Origin: Laburnicola sp. R22_1
Lineage: Eukaryota; Ascomycota; Dothideomycetes; Pleosporales; Didymosphaeriaceae
Assembly (NCBI GenBank): GCA_014281115.1
Contig: JACONQ010000002.1
Location: 2,108,001 to 2,172,000 of the forward strand
DNA length: 64,000 nt
Direction: 5' to 3'
Shown: positions 56,889 to 64,000 of the stretch, one piece after another
Numbering within the stretch: the first letter of the stretch is position 1
Layout of the letters: each line of letters begins with the position of its first letter
The notes under the pieces: generated by a model
Database searches by the model: none
Seen by the model: the letters and a program-made list of their open reading frames with translations, nothing else
Told to the model about the DNA's origin: nothing
Program-made: the position numbers and the translations under genes

Positions 56889-58376
56889 TCAAAAATATCC
56901 CTTGAAGCCGCCTTGCTTCACACCACTCCAAATAACAAATTTAGGCTCGAATCCTTTGCCGGCCTTCTCAATCTGGTTTAGAAGTCCATTTTCCGGCAGG
57001 AGCACAACGTTCTCAGGGTACAGCTTGCCTAGAGTTGCAAGGGCGACAATGGGCTCCACAGTCGGGATGACATGGACGCCGCCCTGCTTTGCGGTGATAA
57101 GTCCAGATTCTGGATGTAAGAGAATATCCAGGGCTGAGTGGACGATAGCGCCTTGAGCCGGTAGGTCTTTCTCCTTACTAGGAAGGGCCTGGTACGCATA
57201 GCGGTGGCCGCGGGCAATCTGACCGACGTCGACGCCCACGCACTTTCCGTTGTTGACTTCGAGGCGCAGCTCCACTTGACGGACGGCGTGGGACTCTGTT
57301 GAGGGCACCAGGCCCAGACTGGCATTCTGGACAACAGGAGCTGCGGAGTCGGAGGGAAAGTTCACCAGATCTCCCACCTTCATCTGCGAGCCAACGGGAA
57401 TCTCAGGACGCGGGGCAACATAGTAATCTGAGAACAGATAGTCAAACAGGATGTTCTTCTGGGATGGATCGAGCTTGGCGGGAACATACTCCAGCAAGTG
57501 GAGAGGGGTTTCTCCTCCGTTCAGGACAGCCGGGAGGATGGAGCCATGCTCATACTGGAAACCATAACCACCGGTGTCGGTCCCGGGCAGGTCTGGGGCA
57601 AGAAGCGCCTTGGCGTATGACAGTACTGATTTCTGAGTGACGCTCTTGGTAACGAGGGTCGTCAGGAATTGTGCATGGCTGGGTTCCAGATGACGGATTC
57701 CGCGGGCAGCCTTCCCGTCGATGGGAATCAGAACCTCAGCAAAGTTCCGGAACGGGAGAAGAGCGTCGCGAAGAAGCACCATCTGGTGCATGTACTCATT
57801 GAACAGCTGCATCAGGTGCGGCTGACTGCGACGTCCGAACATGAGGTCCACATTTGCCGGCGTGAGCAGGTGATTTTCACAGGGGCTGCGTATGTTGAGG
57901 TCGGAATCGAAGGGGCCATTGGATGCTTCACGCGCCCATTTGACCAGGGTTTTTCCGATTCGGTCGGCCTGCTCCTTCATTTCCCTGCGGGAAATATCGG
58001 GTACATCCTTCTGGAAGGGGAGGGTGGATTCGCGAGTGTCGGTGGCCAAGTTCGCGAGAACGTTGTCAAGGAGTGATGCCCTAGCGGGTCTCGTACTCGG
58101 GGGATCAGCACCTAAGCGGTAGACGACCGTATCCAAAAGGGGAGCAAAACCCTCGACCACATCGCGCGGAGTATACACCCCAGAGCGCAGGGTCCATGCA
58201 TGAGGCTGCGGCTTATCGCGAGCACTCCGGTTAGCTTCCGGACGCGGGTTAATGGTTTGCCCAGCGAATATGCCTCCAAGGCCAGCGAGGCGATAGAGGG
58301 CGCCTTCGGTGATAGGTTTGATCATGGTTGCGTTGAGCATGCTGAGTGCGAGGAATCCGAGAAGGAGGATCTTCAT
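56889..58376 (-). CDS. Unrecognised secreted or luminal protein, 495 aa
   Basis: A single uninterrupted exon on the minus strand. Residues 1-19 look like a signal peptide (MKILLLGFLALSMLNATMI). The rest is soluble-looking, with no further strong membrane segment. Notable parts are KEQADRIGKTLVKWAREA (about residue 135), HQMVLLRDALLPFRNFAEVL (about 205), GGYGFQYEHGSILPAVLNGG (about 275) and a C-terminal GKGFEPKFVIWSGVKQGGF. I recognise no family or active site. Length, codon use and its position in the cluster argue for a real gene. It faces away from the methyltransferase gene and shares a 388-bp upstream region with it. It could be a pathway-specific enzyme of the secretory route or a binding protein; this is not shown by the sequence. 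Confidence 0.8.
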   Translation of the reverse strand: MKILLLGFLALSMLNATMIKPITEGALYRLAGLGGIFAGQTINPRPEANRSARDKPQPHAWTLRSGVYTPRDVVEGFAPLLDTVVYRLGADPPSTRPARASLLDNVLANLATDTRESTLPFQKDVPDISRREMKEQADRIGKTLVKWAREASNGPFDSDLNIRSPCENHLLTPANVDLMFGRRSQPHLMQLFNEYMHQMVLLRDALLPFRNFAEVLIPIDGKAARGIRHLEPSHAQFLTTLVTKSVTQKSVLSYAKALLAPDLPGTDTGGYGFQYEHGSILPAVLNGGETPLHLLEYVPAKLDPSQKNILFDYLFSDYYVAPRPEIPVGSQMKVGDLVNFPSDSAAPVVQNASLGLVPSTESHAVRQVELRLEVNNGKCVGVDVGQIARGHRYAYQALPSKEKDLPAQGAIVHSALDILLHPESGLITAKQGGVHVIPTVEPIVALATLGKLYPENVVLLPENGLLNQIEKAGKGFEPKFVIWSGVKQGGFKGYF

Positions 58377-58764
58377 TGCTCAGAGAAGGGCGTTTTCTGC
58401 TTCTCCAATTTCCTAAGAATGATTAATAATTGCGTTGTGGCCGTTTCCGGAGAATCGTGGTCATTCCGAAGATGCTTAGGCAATCACGACCACCCATCTC
58501 CGATAAGCTACCATTCACCCCCATACACAGATTACGCTCCGTTGGTAGGAGCAAAGGGGAGACGCAGTTATAGCGATGTTGCAGGTCACAGGTCGACATC
58601 TCCGATGTCTGCAGCCCGCCGAGAGAACCTAGGTAAGTTTACGTGTTCATGCCTCCGGCTGCGGAGGAATTTGTATATCCCCAACTCCCCAGAATCTCGT
58701 CTTCTCGTGACTGTGATCTATCTACCGCTTATTATTTATTGATAGATTTAGAACAAAGAGAAAA
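58377..58764. promoter_or_regulatory. Divergent promoter region
   Basis: 388 bp between the start of the minus-strand secreted protein gene and the plus-strand methyltransferase gene, so it must drive both. Specific sites are not defensible. Confidence 0.5.
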
Positions 58765-59776
58765 ATGGCTGCAGTAGAATCATCAACGTCCACGTCAGAG
58801 AAGGTGTTCGGGGGAACAGAGGGACAGTACCTGCTGCCCCACCACGTCTCCGAAATCGATCGTTTGAGCAGGCAGCATGAGTATACGAAAGTCTGCTGTG
58901 ATGGCAACCTGCTGGGATTTCCCCTGCCAGACTTCAGCGAGCCCCTCCAGATACTTGACAGCGGTTGTGCAGACGGTAAACAATATCCGAGCCAATATAT
59001 ACAGCCTAGGCAAATATCTGACACTTCTTAGGGACCTGGCTTCTTGACTTGGACAGCCAATACCCCCAGAAACAGCTCTCGCTGCATGGCATTGACATTG
59101 GCTCCAACTTGTTCCTGGCGAACCCCCAACTTGATCTTCGTCAGCATGACCTCCTCCAGCAATTCCCTGAGAGTTGGAACTGGAAGAACCATTTTGACAT
59201 CATCCACCAACGTTTCCTGGTATGGGGTCTGAAGGAAACCGAATGGAATCGTGTTGTGCGCAACCTTGGAACTGCTCTGAAGCCCGGTGGTCGCATCCAA
59301 TTGGTCGAGTGCAAATGGATCTTCCCAGAACTTTGGGAGACTCATCCCGAGCAGCATAAACTGGCCTTGACCCAGATCTGGTCCACGCAGATGGCCGGAA
59401 TGGACATCTATATCGGCGAAAAGCTGGCCGACATGCTGCAGGAGCTTGGATACGAAGATGTTACGACCGTGCCGTATAAATTTGCCTACGGGGCGAGTGC
59501 GAAGCGTGAAGAAGACCGCGACTCGTCGGCCCAGCTGTGGGTGGAGAGTTTCCGGCATTTGGCGGGTCGAATGGGCGGTATGCTATCCCTACGTTATCCC
59601 TACGTTATCCCTTGCGCTACTCATTTGCTGACTCCGATTCGACAGAGGATGGCATTCCTGGGGTTGCCAAGACGCCCGATGAGTATCATGCCTTCCTAGA
59701 TCGCCTAGTGGAGGAGATCAAGGCAATTGGATATACTCCGGAGTTGAGGATGGTCTCAGGACGGAAGCCGCAGTGA
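58765..59776 (+). CDS. SAM-dependent methyltransferase, LaeA/UMTA-like
   Basis: Exons 58765-58975, 59032-59577 and 59646-59776 give 295 residues; the introns are 56 and 68 bp. Class I fold: motif I ILDSGCADGTWLLDL (split by intron 1), an acidic HGIDIGSNLF strand end, then FDIIHQRFLVWGLKETEW and the post-motif LKPGGRIQLVECKW. The family includes small-molecule O-, N- and S-methyltransferases of fungal clusters as well as the regulator LaeA; length and context favour a tailoring enzyme. The tail AKTPDEYHAFLDRLVEEIK follows the last intron. It is probably cytosolic. Confidence 0.88.
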
Positions 59777-60264
59777 ATCTTTAGACGGGCGTAGACTCTA
59801 CCAAGAAAACAGAATACTAGAACATTCTTATCAAGTATTCCAAATATTACTTCTGTCAGTATGAGAACGATTGAATTATGCAAGAGGGACGCAAGCAGCA
59901 AATGTGATTCTAACAGAGTAGGCAAATTGAGAACTCTCTGAATTGTGAACAACTACCAGTACATTCACCAATAGTCAATTCAAATGAGAGACTTGGCACA
60001 CTTTCGGTACATGGTATAACCTTATTAAAGAACGCAGTGGGGTTGCTGGAAACGCAGTGAACCAAGGTAAAGCCGTTACCAACAGTCAATATGAAGCAGT
60101 TTTACAAAGTTCGAGAGAATGCACGCTCTGCACAGGTGATTAAACCTTCAATTCATGCGAAAATACATGTGTCCAACACTGATTGTTCTAGCGATCTAGG
60201 GGCATACATACGAGGCCCACTAGCAGACTGAAGGAACGTTGACAAGGCAGAACAATGCTGAAGA
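59777..60264. other. Convergent intergenic region, 488 bp
   Basis: It lies between the ends of the methyltransferase and the CoA ligase genes; no gene seen. Confidence 0.45.
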
Positions 60265-61975
60265 TCAGACCCGCACCATCGGCGCCTTCATTTCCTCAGC
60301 TTTTCGTTTCAACTCCCTTCGGTTGATCTTGAACCCCGTGGTGGGATACTTTGGGACGAAATAAACTCCTCCGGTCAACCGCCTCAACCCCGTCAGCTTC
60401 GACTCGGCATACTGCTCAATGTTCTTCATCGTTTGCGCCGCCTCGCCTTGAGGAGGTTCCTTCAAAACCACGAACGCTGTCGGCTCATCGACCTGCAGTT
60501 CTGTGTTGCGAACCCCAACAACGACAACGCTTGACACTACCGGGTGCTGAAAGAGCACAGACTCAATCTCCCCAGCAGAGACATGGCTCCCGTATCCTTC
60601 TCCAACCTTCATGAGTTCCTTGATACGGTCGACAATGTAAACATTGGAGTCTTCATCGAGATATCCGAAGTCGCCAGTGTGGAACCATCTTTCGTTGTCG
60701 AAATCGCGGTTGGCCACCTCATTATCCTGGTATCCCTTGTATTTCGCAACCACGTTTCGTACCAAGACCTCACCCTGCTCGTGAAACCCTAGTTCCTCCC
60801 CAGTTTCAGTATCGATAACCTTGGCCTGGACTCCGTTTACCAACGTGCCGCTGGACCCCGGCCGTCTGGATGCCTCGTCTATCTGCATAGCCAAGAGCAT
60901 GGTTTCGGAGGTTGCCCATTCAAGGGTCAGATGGACGCCTCCAAACCGGTCAGAGACCATCCGGCGGAGGTTCTCGTGCATCGGTGCACCTGCTGTCAAC
61001 AACCATTTGACACTACTGACATCGCATTCACTCAAGTCAGCCCGAGCAAGCTTCGCAGCAATCGGTGGAGTGATGAACAAGAAAGTGACGCGGTGACGAG
61101 CAATAACGCCGACAGTGGTCTCATCGAGCGTCTTTTTCATCAGAACGACCGGAATACCGAGCATAATGTTCAGCCCAATGTGCAGTTTGGAGTTGATGAA
61201 AAATCCGAGTGATATCGGAGACACCCAGACGTCGGTATCCGGATTGGTGTTGTCTGGAATGGTGCCAATGGTGCCTTCCATTGTCTATATATAGTGCGCG
61301 TGACTGGTGAGAACAGACTTCATATTCCCCGTGGATCCACTCGTCCGATTAATGAAGACGTTGTGCTCGTCAGCTTCTCGTACGGTCTTTAGCTCGAAAA
61401 CTCGCGCGCCCGAATTTCCCGCCTGGACCAGGTCGTTTAGAGTCGGCCAGCCCTTGGTGTTGTTGTCCAATGTTAGAATAGGGATCACACCGGCAAGCTG
61501 CGACGCCTTTTCCGACAGGACGAGAAGGTCAGAGTCAGTGATGAAAAGCTTGGCGTTGGCTTGTTCAAGCCGAGCTGCAACGTCCGTTTCGCTCATTTCA
61601 TGCTGAACAGGAATGGGAGCGACCATTGCTCCTGCAGCAACGGCACCCCAGTAGGCAATGGGGTATTGGATCTAATCAGCCCAGTTAGCGCTTGCTCGCA
61701 AGTACCGACATAGGGGATTACAAAGAGAGACCTACCTTGTCCTTTGCCAGAATACCGACGACATCGTTCGGCTTGAGATCATATCTTCGTCGGATTGCGT
61801 CGGCGAATTGAAGACTCTTTCTTTCCAGCTGAGCATACGTGAGAGTTTGGTCTGTGCCATCTACACGGTAGAGTACCCTATTCTTAGGATACTCTCTCCT
61901 GCCCTGATAGAAGACGTAAGAGAACGCGTCCGTGCTCGGTACAGGAGGAAGAGGGAGTCTCGATTCGAAAATCAT
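60265..61975 (-). pseudogene. 4-coumarate-CoA-ligase-like AMP-binding enzyme, with one in-frame TAG
   Basis: Exons on the minus strand are 61975-61736 and 61671-60265, with a 64-bp intron; total 548 codons, the usual ligase length. The AMP-binding P-loop-like motif is NRTSGSTGNMKSVLTSH. Others are EWATSET (A5), WFHTGDFGYLDEDSNVYIVD (A7/A8), then KELMKVGEGYGSHVSAGEIE, and the C-terminal catalytic Lys region TTGFKINRREL. Apart from the stop (61287-61285) right after SHAHYI, everything is colinear. An intron cannot remove the stop without losing conserved residues. It would activate an aromatic or fatty acid to its CoA thioester. It may be inactive, read through, or carry a sequence error. Confidence 0.82.
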
Positions 61976-62704
61976 GTTGAATAAACGAGCTAGAGTGTTT
62001 ATAGTCTCAAATTTGATGAGCCTGTGTGAACGTAATGGTATGATTATAAATACACACTCTTCATGGGACGCGACAACAGATTAAATAAACCCACTCTCCC
62101 TATTGTATCAACTTGGTCTACTGATAATAACGAATAGGTAACAGTACTGATTGGTGGGGAACTGGCAGTGTCTCAGCCGTCAGGCTGAAATGACACTAAC
62201 CGTATCGTCATCGGAGTTCGAAGGCAAACATGCAGCTAGTCCGTGTGCAATTCGGACGGACGTGGTTGAACACGATAAGCCGACAGACATAATTCATGCT
62301 TAGTACGGATATGACAGGGATGACATGCAGCAAGACCTGCTATCGCAGGGAGAAAAGGTCCTTTAGGTACGCAGGTCTTGAAGGATTCAAGTCCACCTTC
62401 TCCATCAGAGATACCAAAGGTTCTTAGCGCTTATATTCGAAGGATTCTCGGAGAAGTTTCGTGGTTGGCAAGAAACGCGACAATTCTTGTCCTTGTTGAT
62501 TGCCTCAATGCAAGCTGAGTAGTGCATGAGGTTCTAAGAGCCACTACTCCCTAAAGGATGTGGGCAAAACCCCTATACCTTCTTAAGAGAGCGAAGCAAA
62601 AAACAGATCGCTAGTTGCGACCCAGCCATCTAACTCTAACATTGACAAAATCCTTACTTCACTATTTTATACTTCACTATCCAAAACTCGTTCACCTGTC
62701 TACA
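61976..62704. promoter_or_regulatory. Divergent promoter between the CoA ligase and DAHP synthase genes
   Basis: 729 bp shared by two genes transcribed away from each other. TATTTATAA on the minus strand (62052-62044, about 70 bp before the ligase start) and TATTTTATAC on the plus strand (62663-62672, about 35 bp before the DAHP synthase ATG) are possible TATA elements. Confidence 0.45.
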
Positions 62705-64000
62705 ATGGTGGGTCCCATGCCAGTCGAGTCGGATGCAGCATACTCCAACCCGACTAGTTCTCCTCTGTGTCAATGGACCCCCCAGTCATGGACCAAGATG
62801 AGCACTGTTGCTCAGAACGTTGAATACGGGGATCCGACCACTCTCCACGAAGTCTGCAACACAATTGCTTCGCTGCCGCCACTTGTGAGCCCCACGAAAA
62901 TAGAAATCGCTCGATCACACTTTACAGCGGCAGCACAAGGACGAGCTTTCATCGTGCAAGGAGGAGATTGCGCTGAGAGCTTCCACGATGTGCGACCGCA
63001 CATCATCCATCAGAAAGTCAGCCTACTCCAAGAGCAGTCACGTATGGTCGCTCAAGGTTTCAATCTTCCCGTGATCACGGTGGGACGTATAGCTGGTCAA
63101 TACGCCAAACCAAGATCTAACCCATGGGAAATCCTGCCCGATGGGACGAAGATACATGCCTTCCGTGGTCACAGCGTCAACGGCACGGGTGTGGGTGAGC
63201 GGCACCCCGACCCGCAACGACTATTGCTTGCTTATTTCCATGCGCGGGCAACCCTTGATTTGATGAAGGGAGGGCGACTCCCTGCTACGCCGCCTACACC
63301 CGGCCCCTCTCCTCTAGGAATAGGTGACGCGCTATCCAAGGAGTCTGTCACGCCGTTCAACGGTCCAGAAGGAGCAATTTTCACGTCTCATGAGGCCCTT
63401 CACTTGCCCTTCGAAAGTGCCGTCACCCATGGCCGCTACAACACATCCGCAAGCTTTGTCTGGATTGGGGAACGATCTCGTCAGTTAGACGGGGCTCATA
63501 TCGAGTATGTACGTGGACTTAGGAATCCGATCGGCGTCAAGGTCGGACCAACCATGGACGGCTCGACTCTAGTCAATTTGCTGGACATTCTTTGTCCAGA
63601 TTCCGATAACAAAGACAACATCGGCCGCGTCACAATCATCACGAGAATGGGCGCAGATCTCGTCGAAAAGGTCCTTCCGAGCCTCATCCAAGCCGTCAAG
63701 AAAACCCACCATTGTCCTGTCTGGATGTGTGATCCGTGCCATGGGAACACACGAACAACCACATACGGTCTCAAAACGCGAGATGTTGACCGTGTTCTGA
63801 AGGAGTTGACTAAGACTTATCAGACACATTTGGAGAACGGCTCCATTCTGGGTGGATTGCACCTGGAGCAGACGGGGGAATTCGTTACTGAGTGCCTGGA
63901 TGACACGGAGCTGGAATCGGAGAAGAGTCTGGCGCTCAACTATCGTTCATTGTGTGATCCGCGGTTGTCGAACCTTCAAGCATTGAAGGTGGTCAGGGGA
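62705..64000 (+). CDS. Class II 3-deoxy-7-phosphoheptulonate (DAHP) synthase, 3' end beyond window
   Basis: The frame is open for 432 codons without an intron to the right edge; the family is about 450-475 residues, so little is missing. It catalyses PEP + erythrose 4-phosphate to DAHP, the first step of the shikimate pathway. Class II landmarks: CQWTPQSWTK near the N-terminus, AFIVQGGDCAESF with the metal-binding Cys, VGRIAGQYAKPRS for phosphate binding, LDGAHIEYVRGLRNPIGVKV and GPTMDG, CDPCHGNTR with the metal-binding His, GLHLEQTGEFVTEC and YRSLCDPRLS with the acidic ligands. All expected ligands are present, so it should be active. Adjacency to a CoA ligase and tailoring genes suggests a cluster-dedicated copy. 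Confidence 0.93.
   Translation, partial: MVGPMPVESDAAYSNPTSSPLCQWTPQSWTKMSTVAQNVEYGDPTTLHEVCNTIASLPPLVSPTKIEIARSHFTAAAQGRAFIVQGGDCAESFHDVRPHIIHQKVSLLQEQSRMVAQGFNLPVITVGRIAGQYAKPRSNPWEILPDGTKIHAFRGHSVNGTGVGERHPDPQRLLLAYFHARATLDLMKGGRLPATPPTPGPSPLGIGDALSKESVTPFNGPEGAIFTSHEALHLPFESAVTHGRYNTSASFVWIGERSRQLDGAHIEYVRGLRNPIGVKVGPTMDGSTLVNLLDILCPDSDNKDNIGRVTIITRMGADLVEKVLPSLIQAVKKTHHCPVWMCDPCHGNTRTTTYGLKTRDVDRVLKELTKTYQTHLENGSILGGLHLEQTGEFVTECLDDTELESEKSLALNYRSLCDPRLSNLQALKVVRG

Noticed and set aside
61285..61320. A short intron removing the in-frame TAG of the CoA ligase
   Set aside because: The only available donor gives an intron of about 34 bp, shorter than any other here, and it would delete conserved residues after the AMP-binding motif.

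Overview
The window looks like chromosomal DNA of a filamentous ascomycete (Pezizomycotina; the gene families would fit Aspergillus/Penicillium-type fungi, but that is inference). The signs are short 48-73 bp introns with GT..AG ends, a Zn2Cys6 regulator beside a PDR-type ABC transporter, and large TA-rich blocks of decayed transposons carrying C:G to T:A changes of the kind left by repeat-induced point mutation (RIP).

Layout. 1-3.8 kb: the C-terminal end of one gene, a small unrecognised gene, and a membrane-anchored DUF3445 / haem-dependent oxidative N-demethylase-like gene. 4.2-21.4 kb: the first repeat island. Old AT-rich copia-type remains carry younger insertions: a Mutator-like element (9-bp target duplication) with a Fot1/pogo element inside its right terminal repeat, a solo LTR, and two families of short 170-220 bp insertions with 12-15 bp target duplications that look like retroposons. 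21.6-28.3 kb: an isolated gene pair, a C2H2+Zn2Cys6 transcription factor and a full-length PDR ABC transporter. Paired CTCGGAGG motifs flank a TCACGTGA palindrome between the two genes. 28.3-48.9 kb: the second repeat island, with two hAT remains, a broken MYND-finger gene, a pogo relic, a minisatellite, and a second pogo relic split by a complete Ty1/copia element (5-bp target duplication) and by a solo LTR. A 230-bp palindrome and a third pogo relic follow. 49.4-64.0 kb: a compact metabolic gene cluster, cut by the window edge.

The cluster holds an MCT-type MFS transporter, an allantoate-type (ACS) MFS permease, a secreted GH88/GH105-like hydrolase, a 2-oxoglutarate/Fe(II) oxygenase, an unrecognised secreted protein, a LaeA/UMTA-like methyltransferase, a 4-coumarate-CoA-ligase-like enzyme with one in-frame TAG, and a class II DAHP synthase. 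DAHP synthase is the entry enzyme of the shikimate pathway. A copy placed beside an aryl/acyl-CoA ligase, a methyltransferase and an oxygenase suggests a pathway that raises its own aromatic precursor supply. No PKS, NRPS or terpene synthase is visible, so any core enzyme would lie beyond 64 kb or be absent. I could not assign a product. This cluster and the short retroposon-like repeat families are the most likely undescribed items.
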